A DNA stretch of 64,000 bases from Ammoniphilus sp. YIM 78166 (GTDB lineage Bacteria > Bacillota > Bacilli > Aneurinibacillales > RAOX-1): the NCBI RefSeq assembly GCF_004522215.1, contig NZ_SDLR01000002.1, forward strand, positions 930,001-994,000. The letters are read 5' to 3'. Of this stretch, positions 27,367-34,936 are shown one piece after another (the stretch's first letter is position 1; each line of letters starts with the position of its first letter). A model generated the notes under the pieces. That model saw only the letters and a list, made by a program, of their open reading frames with translations, did not search any database and was not told the origin of the DNA. The translations under genes and the position numbers were made by a program.

Positions 27367-28836
27367 ATGAGAACAGGAAGCGAATATTTAAATGCGCTGA
27401 ACGACAATCGCTGTGTATATATCAATGGAGAACGGGTACAGGGTGTAGTCAATCATCCGGCATTTAAAGGGATAGCCCAAACGATTGCTGGGCTATATGA
27501 TATTGCTGCTGATCCCAGAAATGATATGCAGTATGTTACTGAAGATGGAACAACAGCCAATAAGATCTATATGATCCCAAGAAGTAGTGAGGATTTAAGA
27601 GAACGAAGACTCGCGTTCGCAAAATGGTCGGAAGCCACTTGTGGATTTGTCGGACGTAGTCCGGATCATGTAGCCTGCTTTCTATCCGGTTTTGCCAGCT
27701 GGCCGGAAGTATTCGAAAGGGGTGGAGTGCGTTACCGAGATAATATCATTAATTTTTACAAGTATATAAGAGACAATGATTTGTACATCACGTATGTCAT
27801 TGTTCCTCCACAAATCGATCGGAGCAAAACTTCCCATGAACAGGAGGAAAAGTTCCTTCCAGTTGGTGTTTTGGAAGAAAGAGAGGATGGAATCATTGTT
27901 CGGGGATCCCAGATGCTAGGGACGACTTCAGCGGTATCGGATTACTTGTTTGTTAGCTGCCTTCCACCACTTCGTGCAGGAGATGAGGATTACGCCATTT
28001 CTTTTGCGCTGCCGATCGATACAAAGGGATTGAAATTTTATTGCCGTCCAAGCTATGCAGCAGATAAGCCCAGTACATTTGACTATCCGTTATCGACTCG
28101 TTTCGATGAGAGTGATGCTCTTGTTGTTTTTGATGATGTGTTTATTCCTTGGGAGCATGTGTTCGTTTACAAAGATGTAGAAATTACAAGAGCACAATTT
28201 CTAGAGACCCCTGCTCATATTCTGGGGAATAGCCAAGCCCAAACCCGATTTATGACGAAGCTGAAATTTTTGATTGGAGCTGCTAGGAAGGCCGCAGCCA
28301 TGAATGGAATTGATAAAATACCGTCCGTTCAAGAGAAGTTAGGAGAACTGGCATCACTTGCAGCCAATGTGGAAGGAAATTTGCTTGCTTCGGAATATGC
28401 TTGCGAAATTGATAAGAATGGTGTAGCACGTCCCAATCCACGATTTTTGTATGGCATTATAGGCCAGCAAGATATCATTTACCCCGCTGTCATTAAGATT
28501 ATAAGGGAATTAGTCGGAGGCGGGGTTTTACAAGTTCCTTCCTCGTACAAGGAAATGATTGATCCTGAGACCAGAGATGATATTCGACGCTATATCCGTT
28601 CAACAGGTGTGGAAGCGGAAGAGAAAATCAAATTGTTTAAATTGATATGGGACATTATCGGATCGGAATTTGGAGGCCGTCACCAACAATACGAGATGTT
28701 CTATAACGGGGCGCCTTTTGTAACGAAAGGTTACGCATTCAGAAACTATGGTTATGAAGAGCCGGTAGAATTGGTAGACCGTTTTTTAAAAAGCTATTCT
28801 TTGCCGGAAAAGGTCAAGGAAACCAGCGTAGTTTAG
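27367..28836 (+). CDS. HpaB-family FADH2-dependent monooxygenase 2
   Basis: Second large-component flavin monooxygenase, 489 residues, aligning without gaps of note to the copy at 21183. It shares the same blocks (RTGSEYLNALND, GFVGRSPDHV, PPQIDRSK, GGGVLQVPSSYKEMI, GSEFGGRHQQYEMFYNG), perhaps three quarters identical by eye. Codon usage differs, so the duplication is not recent. ATG 27367 follows GGGAGG; the ATG at 27349 overlaps that site. It leads an operon with a nitrilase-type hydrolase, a DUF2848 protein and a cupin, suggesting hydroxylation followed by hydrolysis of a ring lactam or amide. Confidence 0.88.
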   Translation: MRTGSEYLNALNDNRCVYINGERVQGVVNHPAFKGIAQTIAGLYDIAADPRNDMQYVTEDGTTANKIYMIPRSSEDLRERRLAFAKWSEATCGFVGRSPDHVACFLSGFASWPEVFERGGVRYRDNIINFYKYIRDNDLYITYVIVPPQIDRSKTSHEQEEKFLPVGVLEEREDGIIVRGSQMLGTTSAVSDYLFVSCLPPLRAGDEDYAISFALPIDTKGLKFYCRPSYAADKPSTFDYPLSTRFDESDALVVFDDVFIPWEHVFVYKDVEITRAQFLETPAHILGNSQAQTRFMTKLKFLIGAARKAAAMNGIDKIPSVQEKLGELASLAANVEGNLLASEYACEIDKNGVARPNPRFLYGIIGQQDIIYPAVIKIIRELVGGGVLQVPSSYKEMIDPETRDDIRRYIRSTGVEAEEKIKLFKLIWDIIGSEFGGRHQQYEMFYNGAPFVTKGYAFRNYGYEEPVELVDRFLKSYSLPEKVKETSVV

Positions 28837-28852
28837 GAAGGGGTTGATTGAT

Positions 28853-29623
28853 TTGAAGATAGCTTCTGTTCAGCTCGAAATTAGAGATCATGAGACAAAG
28901 GAACAGCGTATTGAACGGGTTGATTCTATGCTGAATCAATTAAGTGGAAGTGACCTCATTATGCTGCCTGAAGTGTGGGCAACAGGTTACTTTTCTTTTG
29001 ATCGATATATTGATGAATCCGAGGAGTTAAACGGCCCTTTTGTCCAACAATTCTCTGCTAAGGCCAAGCAATTAAATGCCTATCTATTTGCTGGTAGTTT
29101 CATAGAAAGAAATAACGGCAAATATTACAATACGAGTGTTCTTTTTTCACCTCATGGTCAACTGTTGGGCACGTACAGAAAAATACATCTGTTTCATTAC
29201 GGATCAGCTGAAGGAAAGTTACTAACAAGAGGTGAAAGCCCCGTTGTAATTGAAACAGATTTTGGAAAAGTTGGTTTATCGACCTGCTTTGATTTAAGAT
29301 TTCCAGAATTATATCGGGCAGAGGTTGATCTCGGAGCAGAATTCCTTTTGGTCACTTCTGCATGGCCTCACCAACGATTAGAACATTGGAAGCTATTTAA
29401 TGCAGCAAGAGCATTAGAGAATCAATGCTTTCTAATTTCTAGTAACTGTGTGGGAACGACGCATAACGTCCTCTTGGGAGGTCATAGTCGAGTTGTAGAT
29501 CCTTGGGGAAATGTGATAGCTTCTGTTGGCGATCATGAAGCGGTACTTAAGACGGAGATTGATCCATCGCAAATTGCCCATATTCGAGAAGTGTTCCCGC
29601 AACTAAAACATCGTATATTTTAA
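28853..29623 (+). CDS. Nitrilase-superfamily carbon-nitrogen hydrolase 1
   Basis: Amidase of the CN-hydrolase fold. The catalytic triad is visible as E40 (LPEVWATG), K110 (YRKIHLF) and C145 (STCFDLRFPE). RFPELYR is typical of the omega-amidase/Nit2 and carbamoylase-like branch. TTG 28853 is preferred because AGGAAGGGG lies nine bases upstream; TTG 28844 overlaps it. At 256 residues it is complete. In this operon it would release ammonia or open an amide made by the monooxygenase; substrate not shown by sequence. Confidence 0.82.
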   Translation: MKIASVQLEIRDHETKEQRIERVDSMLNQLSGSDLIMLPEVWATGYFSFDRYIDESEELNGPFVQQFSAKAKQLNAYLFAGSFIERNNGKYYNTSVLFSPHGQLLGTYRKIHLFHYGSAEGKLLTRGESPVVIETDFGKVGLSTCFDLRFPELYRAEVDLGAEFLLVTSAWPHQRLEHWKLFNAARALENQCFLISSNCVGTTHNVLLGGHSRVVDPWGNVIASVGDHEAVLKTEIDPSQIAHIREVFPQLKHRIF

Positions 29624-29646
29624 TCGGCAGGAGGGGAAAAGTGGAT

Positions 29647-30321
29647 ATGGATATAAAAATTAACGAAGAACGTATCACATGGGATCCGAAACGTTTGCTC
29701 ATCGCGGGCTATACGGGAAAGGATCAGGACTCTGTTAAGCGACACATTGAAGAATTGAAAGAAATTGGGGTCCCTGCTCCCCCTCGAGTTCCTATGATTT
29801 ACGATCTTACGACAGAACTTTTGACCACAGAAAATTCAATTTCGGTAGTCAGAAAGGACACTAGTGGAGAAGCAGAAGTAGTCTTGGTACAAATTCAAGG
29901 AAAATGGTTTATCGGACTGGGGAGCGATCATACGGACCGAGTACTTGAGGCCGTTAATATTCAAAAGTCTAAACAAGTATGCAGTAAGCCGATTTCAGCT
30001 CAATTCTGGTCCTTAGATGAAGTAGAGAATCGTTGGGATGAAATCGAAATCAAAAGCTGGGTTATTATGAATGGTGAAGAACGCGAATACCAATTGGGAA
30101 AACTAGAAGCGTTTCTTTCGCCCAAAGAACTTTTGAGCATCATCCGTGAACGTGGTTATGACAGCGAAGATATGGTTGTTTTTTGTGGTACGTTACCGTT
30201 GCTGGCTGGGGAGTTTATTTTTGGGGACACCTTCCGTGCCGAGCTCTATGATCGGTTAACGGATCGAAGAATTGAATTATCCTATGATATTAAAATCTTA
30301 AAAGATGCGGAGGAAGTATAA
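29647..30321 (+). CDS. DUF2848-family protein
   Basis: A 224-residue soluble protein of the DUF2848 family, recognised by GLGSDHTDR (about residue 97), the following QVCSKPIS and the late GDTFRAELYD stretch. The family has no proven function that I know of; its conserved Asp-His and Cys would suit a metal or hydrolytic site. ATG 29647 lies ten bases after GGAGGGG; GTG 29641 is nearer. It sits between an amidohydrolase and a cupin in a monooxygenase operon, so a catabolic enzyme acting on the ring product is likely. This is inference. Confidence 0.7.
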   Translation: MDIKINEERITWDPKRLLIAGYTGKDQDSVKRHIEELKEIGVPAPPRVPMIYDLTTELLTTENSISVVRKDTSGEAEVVLVQIQGKWFIGLGSDHTDRVLEAVNIQKSKQVCSKPISAQFWSLDEVENRWDEIEIKSWVIMNGEEREYQLGKLEAFLSPKELLSIIRERGYDSEDMVVFCGTLPLLAGEFIFGDTFRAELYDRLTDRRIELSYDIKILKDAEEV

Positions 30322-30324
30322 GCG

Positions 30325-30675
30325 ATGGCTAAACCAGAACTAGAATTTGTAGATTATAAGAAATTTGAACGTAAGCCATTTACAAAAGTCGAAGGTTTAT
30401 TTGAACGAGTAATTGCAGCAGATCCTGAAAGTGGAGTCGCAACACGAATTTTGGAATTTGCACCTGGAACAGATACGACCCCCAATGGCGTTCAGATCCA
30501 TGATTTCTGGGAAGAGCTTTATGTAATTGAAGGTAGTCTGATCGATTTAGAATTAAATGAGGAATTTACGGCAGGAATGGTAGCCTGCAGACCACCAGGG
30601 ATGAAGCACGGGCCTTGGAAATCACCTAATGGGTGCAAGACCTTTGAAGTTCGCTATTATAGCAAAGGTCAATAA
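30325..30675 (+). CDS. Small single-domain cupin
   Basis: A 116-residue cupin. Motif 1 is around GVQIHDFWEELYVIEGSL, with His and Glu ligands, and motif 2 around CRPPGMKHGPW, supplying the last His. Such proteins include metal-dependent dioxygenases, isomerases and decarboxylases. Three bases separate it from the preceding stop, and GGAGG precedes ATG. It closes the HpaB2 operon and is the only obvious candidate here for a ring-cleavage or isomerisation step, though it could also be a binding protein. Confidence 0.72.
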   Translation: MAKPELEFVDYKKFERKPFTKVEGLFERVIAADPESGVATRILEFAPGTDTTPNGVQIHDFWEELYVIEGSLIDLELNEEFTAGMVACRPPGMKHGPWKSPNGCKTFEVRYYSKGQ

Positions 30676-30683
30676 AATTAGCT

Positions 30684-30714
30684 AAGGCACATTACTTTTA
30701 ATGTGCCTTTTTTC
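30684..30714 (+). terminator. Terminator of the HpaB2 operon
   Basis: AAGGCACATT / AATGTGCCTT stem with six-base loop, then TTTTC. Confidence 0.9.
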
Positions 30715-30754
30715 AATTAATGTGTAATAGCTTTCAAATGTTTTGGATATGTTA

Positions 30755-30822
30755 TTGACAATATCATGAGCCGGAGGTAGTATAGAAGCACGGGTGTGTT
30801 CTGTGTATACACAATACATAAA
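30755..30822 (+). promoter_or_regulatory. Sigma-A promoter and GntR-type operator D (autoregulatory)
   Basis: TTGACA 30755-30760, 17 bases, TAGTAT 30778-30783. GTGTATACACAATACATAA begins at 30803, 25 bases from the -10, as in site C. Located before the GntR gene itself. Confidence 0.75.
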
Positions 30823-30862
30823 GCACGAGAAAACCCATGTATAAACAAAAAGGGTGAGTGCG

Positions 30863-31525
30863 ATGTCTAAATTTAGTATTGAACCTATTATTAACGAGAC
30901 GACAAAGGAAAGAGTATACAGACAAATTAAGAATGCGGTGTTACATGGCCAGATTCCGGGAAATGAAATATTTACGGAAGTTCAATTAGCTGAAATGCTC
31001 AATACCTCCAGAACACCGGTCAGAGAGGCTATTTTAGATTTATCTAAAGAAGGTTTAATTACAACGGTACCGAGAAAAGGATTACAGGTAAGAAAAATTA
31101 CCCACAGTGAGTTGGAGCAGATCTTCCTTTTGCGTACTTCCATTGAAAGTGAAATCATGAAAGCATTGACTGAGTCTATCACTGATGAGCAGCTAGAGGT
31201 GCTGAGTGAAATTTGTAATTTGCAAGAAGAAGCAATGAATAATAACGAAAACGAAAGATTCATCAACTTGGACCAAGAATTCCACCTTAATCTAGTCCGA
31301 TTTGTTAAATTTGAATTGGTCGAACAAGTATTATTGAATTTGCATGATTTAAGTCAACTTATTGGACTACAAGCCATTCAAAAACAGAATCGGATGAAGG
31401 AAGTCCTTGACGAGCATCGGAACATTATAAGGGCATTGAGCGATAAAGATAAAGGGTTAGCGGTTGAAGTTATGATCGATCATCTTAATAGGACCAAGGA
31501 AAAAATCACGATTCAGGAAGATTAA
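30863..31525 (+). CDS. GntR-family transcriptional regulator (FadR/FCD subfamily)
   Basis: A 220-residue regulator. The N-terminal winged helix includes VYRQIKNAVLHGQIPGNEIF and ALAEMLNTSRTPVREAIL-like (QLAEMLNTSRTPVREAIL). Residues 90-215 are the all-helical FCD ligand domain with conserved D (NLDQEFHLNLV) and H residues that usually hold a metal and a carboxylate effector. ATG 30863 has AAAGGG upstream; GTG 30854 is inside it. It is the best candidate to bind the four GTGTATACAC sites in this region, including its own promoter. Confidence 0.88.
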   Translation: MSKFSIEPIINETTKERVYRQIKNAVLHGQIPGNEIFTEVQLAEMLNTSRTPVREAILDLSKEGLITTVPRKGLQVRKITHSELEQIFLLRTSIESEIMKALTESITDEQLEVLSEICNLQEEAMNNNENERFINLDQEFHLNLVRFVKFELVEQVLLNLHDLSQLIGLQAIQKQNRMKEVLDEHRNIIRALSDKDKGLAVEVMIDHLNRTKEKITIQED

Positions 31526-31542
31526 GATAACAAGCTTCTAAC

Positions 31543-31576
31543 TAAGGGTATCGTCAATGATCTTGAGGTACCCTTA
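31543..31576 (+). terminator. Hairpin after gntR
   Basis: TAAGGGTA / TACCCTTA with an inner TCAA / TTGA pairing; followed by a weak T-tract (AGATTTATTT). It may only attenuate. Confidence 0.5.
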
Positions 31577-31606
31577 AGATTTATTTAGATTGAAAAGGTA
31601 AAGGGT

Positions 31607-32755
31607 ATGGTGAACGTTGTGAAAGACATCTATTTCGACCACGCGGCTTCTACGTTTGTTTTTCCACAGGTTTTGGATGCGATGATCCCCTATTTTGAAG
31701 AAGCCTATGGTAATCCCTCTAGTGTTCATCGATTGGGCCGCCAAGGCCGTAGGGCTATAGACGAAGCACGGGAACAAATTTCCAGCACATTGGGTGCTGA
31801 GCCAAACCAAATTGTGTTTACTAGCAGTGGAACGGAAGCGGATAATATGGCGCTTATGGGTATTGCATTAGCCAATAGGAACAAAGGAAATCATATTATT
31901 ACTTCGATAATCGAACATCATGCTGTTCTTCATACTTGTGAGTATTTAAAAAGGCTGGGATTCGAAGTTACCTATCTACCTGTTGATCAATACGGAATGG
32001 TAGATTTAAAAGACGTTAAACAGGTAATGAAAGAATCTACTATCTTAATCAGCGTTATGTACGGGAACAATGAAGTAGGAACGCTTCAGCCTATTAAAGA
32101 AATTGCGGAGTTCGCTAAGGAAAAGGGAGTGGCCATGCATACGGACGCCATTCAAGCCTATGGTTCTATCCCTATCGACATTTCTGAAATTCCGGTTGAC
32201 TCCCTGTCTATATCAAGTCACAAAATCAATGGACCCAAAGGGGTTGGAGCGTTATTCCTATCAGGTAAAATCAAATTCACTCCTCTTTTACATGGGGGGC
32301 AGCAAGAGAAAAAGCGACGGGCAGGTACGGAAAATGTACCTGGTATTGTCGGATTTGCCAAAGCCGCTGAATTCTCTAGGCAAACGATGGAGGAGCGAAG
32401 AACAAAATATATAGCCATTCGGGAGGAGATGACTAAAATTTGGAAAGAAGAAGGAATAGAATTTATGCTTAATGGACACCCCACGCATTTTCTCCCGCAT
32501 ATACTAAATGTTAGTTTTCCTGAGATAGATACGGAGGTCATGCTCATGAGTCTGGATATGGAGGGTATCTACTGCTCCAGTGGTTCGGCCTGTGCGTCGG
32601 GTTCACTAGAGGCCTCTCATGTCGTTTCTGCAATGTACGAAGATAAAAGAAGGTTGAAGTCTGCCATTCGGTTTAGCTTTGGCTTAAATAATACCGTAGA
32701 AGATGGTCGAACTGTCGCTAAAAAAGTAGTTCAAATTATAGAGCGTTTAAGATAA
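31607..32755 (+). CDS. Cysteine desulfurase (NifS/IscS class I)
   Basis: PLP enzyme converting cysteine to alanine and enzyme-bound persulfide. PLP Lys is K206 (SISSHKINGPKG), with the ring-stacking His at 104 (EHHAVLH), D180 and Q183 holding PLP. Catalytic Cys is C329 in CSSGSACASGS. The 382-residue length is normal. No iscU/sufU, thiI or mnmA is adjacent, so it is not a standard Fe-S or tRNA-thiolation neighbour. It stands between the GntR regulator and a RibF-like gene (11-base gap), so it may serve a cofactor need of the catabolic regulon. Confidence 0.88.
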   Translation: MVNVVKDIYFDHAASTFVFPQVLDAMIPYFEEAYGNPSSVHRLGRQGRRAIDEAREQISSTLGAEPNQIVFTSSGTEADNMALMGIALANRNKGNHIITSIIEHHAVLHTCEYLKRLGFEVTYLPVDQYGMVDLKDVKQVMKESTILISVMYGNNEVGTLQPIKEIAEFAKEKGVAMHTDAIQAYGSIPIDISEIPVDSLSISSHKINGPKGVGALFLSGKIKFTPLLHGGQQEKKRRAGTENVPGIVGFAKAAEFSRQTMEERRTKYIAIREEMTKIWKEEGIEFMLNGHPTHFLPHILNVSFPEIDTEVMLMSLDMEGIYCSSGSACASGSLEASHVVSAMYEDKRRLKSAIRFSFGLNNTVEDGRTVAKKVVQIIERLR

Positions 32756-32766
32756 GGAATGATAAT

Positions 32767-33609
32767 ATGGAAATTTTACATTTAGAACATCCTTTTCTTG
32801 TTGATTATCTTAAAGCAGAACCTTGTGTAATGGCACTTGGTTTTTTTGATGGAGTTCATCTTGGTCATAAACAAATCATTCAAACGGCCAGAGATATAGC
32901 GAAGAAAAAAAACTTAAAATTTTCCGTTATGACATTTTATCCTCATCCAAGAGAAGTGATCAATAAAAACGCAAATTCAGTGGATTACTTGTCTCCCTTG
33001 CCTGTTAAAAATGAACTTTTTGCCAATATGGGAGTTGAGAGGCTATACGTAGTTAAGTTTGATATAAACTTTTCACTCCTTTCTTCGATAGATTTTGTAA
33101 AGCAATACATTCTTGGTGTTCATTGTAAGCACGTAGTGGCTGGCTTTGACTTCACCTATGGCTACAAAGGTGAAGGTAACATGGATAAACTTAAGGAAGA
33201 GGGTCGAGGAAAATTTGAAGTTACAACTATCGCTAAAATTGAACACCATAATCAGAAGATTAGCTCTACTATTATTCGCCAATTCATTTCATCTGGGAAT
33301 GTAGGAGTAGTTCCTGAGTATCTAGGAGACTTCTATGAAATTAGGGGGAGGGTGATGAAAATTCCCCGAAGCTATCCATTGGATGATGGGGTTATGGTCA
33401 AGATTTACGTGGATAGGGATTATATGCTACCTAGATCAGGAATGTATAAAATCCAAGCTCAAATAGAAAATGAATATTATGATGGTATCTGTTATCAAAA
33501 ATTAAAGACAAAGGCTGAACTAGAATTTATAGAAGTAAAATTGTTTGATTATCCGAAAAACTTTTGCAATAAAAATGTAAAATTAAAATGGTTACATCGA
33601 ATCACTTAA
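32767..33609 (+). CDS. RibF-like FAD synthetase with degenerate riboflavin kinase half
   Basis: The N-terminal adenylyltransferase half is well kept: GFFDGVHLGHK at about residue 26 (HxGH nucleotide site), TFYPHPREV, and SSTIIRQFISSGNV. The C-terminal part (about 190-280) lacks the riboflavin kinase hallmark GxPTAN after the family GRV strand and is short; here it reads GRVMKIPRSYPLDDG. The protein is 280 residues instead of about 315. It may make FAD from FMN only. Proximity to two FADH2-dependent monooxygenases suggests extra FAD supply. Overlaps the start region of the IclR gene. Confidence 0.75.
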   Translation: MEILHLEHPFLVDYLKAEPCVMALGFFDGVHLGHKQIIQTARDIAKKKNLKFSVMTFYPHPREVINKNANSVDYLSPLPVKNELFANMGVERLYVVKFDINFSLLSSIDFVKQYILGVHCKHVVAGFDFTYGYKGEGNMDKLKEEGRGKFEVTTIAKIEHHNQKISSTIIRQFISSGNVGVVPEYLGDFYEIRGRVMKIPRSYPLDDGVMVKIYVDRDYMLPRSGMYKIQAQIENEYYDGICYQKLKTKAELEFIEVKLFDYPKNFCNKNVKLKWLHRIT

Positions 33610-33626
33610 ACAAGGAAAAGATAGCT

Positions 33627-34403
33627 GTGAAAAATAAAAATAAGACAGTGGTTAAATCGTTGGATATCCTTAATCTTTTTCTGAAACACTCCGAGTTGAG
33701 CTTAAATGAAATGGTACAACTGTCCTGCATCCCCAAAACGTCTGTTCATAGAATGATTAGTTCGCTTGAAGAGATGGGATTTCTCCAGAGAGATGAACAA
33801 GGTCAATACTCTCTCGGATTATTGTTTCTTCAATACAGTCAATTAGTCGCCGATCGCCTGGATATTCGCGAAATTTCCACGCCTATCATGAAAGCTCTTC
33901 GTAATGATGTCGATGAAGCAGTGAAACTCACCATAAAGGATGGTAGGGAAGTTGTTTGTATCGAACAACTTGATACGACACATCCTGTTAGACTCTATAC
34001 AAAGATAGGCCAAAGGTCTCCGCTGTATGCAGGGGCAAGTTCTCGCATTTTACTGGCCTTTTCTCCAACTGATGACCGGGAACAATATTTGAAAGAGATT
34101 GAACTTATACCAATTGGCTTCGGAACCATCACAGATAAGGCAACACTGAGGAGTATTCTGGAGGAATCCGTCAAAGTCGGATTTACTGTTAGCCAAGCTG
34201 AACTGGAAAATTACACTTGTTCTGTAGCTGCACCCATTTTTAATAATACAGGCAAGGTGGTAGCAGGTATAAGTATAATAGGTCCTGATGAGCGCTTTCA
34301 TAAAGATCGTTTACCACAACTTATTGATAAGGTCAAAATAGCTTCCCGTACCATCTCAAAAGAACTGGGATGGGACAAATCTAAATACCCAACTGTGGGA
34401 TAA
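33627..34403 (+). CDS. IclR-family transcriptional regulator
   Basis: A 259-residue regulator. The N-terminal winged helix KSLDILNLFLKHSELSLNEMV with KTSVHRMISSLEEMGFL is typical. The C-terminal GAF-like effector domain includes GASSRILLAF and ENYTCSVAAPIFNNTGKVVAGISIIGP in parts. GTG 33627 with AAGGAAAAG upstream gives the normal N terminus; ATG 33588 would overlap the previous gene by 22 bases and is less likely. It may control degradation genes nearby; no clear operator was found. Followed by a strong terminator. Confidence 0.85.
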   Translation: MKNKNKTVVKSLDILNLFLKHSELSLNEMVQLSCIPKTSVHRMISSLEEMGFLQRDEQGQYSLGLLFLQYSQLVADRLDIREISTPIMKALRNDVDEAVKLTIKDGREVVCIEQLDTTHPVRLYTKIGQRSPLYAGASSRILLAFSPTDDREQYLKEIELIPIGFGTITDKATLRSILEESVKVGFTVSQAELENYTCSVAAPIFNNTGKVVAGISIIGPDERFHKDRLPQLIDKVKIASRTISKELGWDKSKYPTVG

Positions 34404-34412
34404 TCCATCAAA

Positions 34413-34450
34413 AAAACAGCCTCCGGAATACATTCCGGAGGCTGTTTTTG
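34413..34450. terminator. Strong terminator after the IclR gene
   Basis: AAAACAGCCTCCGGAAT / ATTCCGGAGGCTGTTTTT, 17 base pairs. Confidence 0.93.
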
Positions 34451-34936
34451 CAGAGAAGCTAGACATCCAATGAATAAAAAATAGGAGAGAAGACTCTCTC
34501 CTTTCAAGGGATAGGAATGTGTAATACCTACACAAGTGAGTGATAATTAGAGTGACAAACACTCCATAATTTGCTCAATACAATGGATTGAGCAAACAAG
34601 CAGTGTGATCTATTAAATATAGATGCAATTCTTGTGCCAATTAGACGTTGGATCTCTGATAGACTCGGTAGAACCCATTACACTCTATAAAAAACAGTTT
34701 TTATCGTGGAGAAGTACCCACGATTTCGTAGGGTTATTATGCTTGTATGCATATCTATGCCATTGTGCATAGATACGCCCCATGGAGTATACTCCATGCT
34801 TTTGATCGAATATCTCTGAAAAGGCAGATTGTCATACAGTTAAGACCACCCGTTAGAATATAGTAGAAACTGTTGCAAGTTTCAGTCAATGAAATGATTT
34901 AAATCACGAATAGCATGAAGAAAAGGAGGATTATTT
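34451..34936. other. Long leader/intergenic region before the permease gene
   Basis: No coding potential seen. It holds three hairpins: GGAGAGA / TCTCTCC at 34484-34502, TTTGCTCAAT / ATTGAGCAAA at 34570-34596, and ATCGTGG / CCACGAT at about 34698-34724. It also holds CTATGC-CATTGT-GCATAG at 34755-34772 and the duplicated control region at 34781-34866. No known riboswitch or T-box motif was recognised. Confidence 0.5.
34781..34866 (+). promoter_or_regulatory. MerR-regulator control region, copy 2
   Basis: Perfect 18-base palindrome CATGGAGTATACTCCATG at 34781-34798, then a segment aligned base for base with 26903-26970. The conserved parts are ATCTC-GAAAA, ATTGTC, CAGT-AAGACCA-CC and TTAGAAT. 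TTGTCA and TAGAAT are again 19 bases apart. It probably drives the permease-amidohydrolase genes under the regulator encoded at 25636-26877. Confidence 0.6.

Noticed and set aside
34600..34740. T-box leader upstream of the amino acid permease
   Set aside because: No GGGTGGNACCGCG-type antiterminator element and no terminator hairpin directly before the gene.
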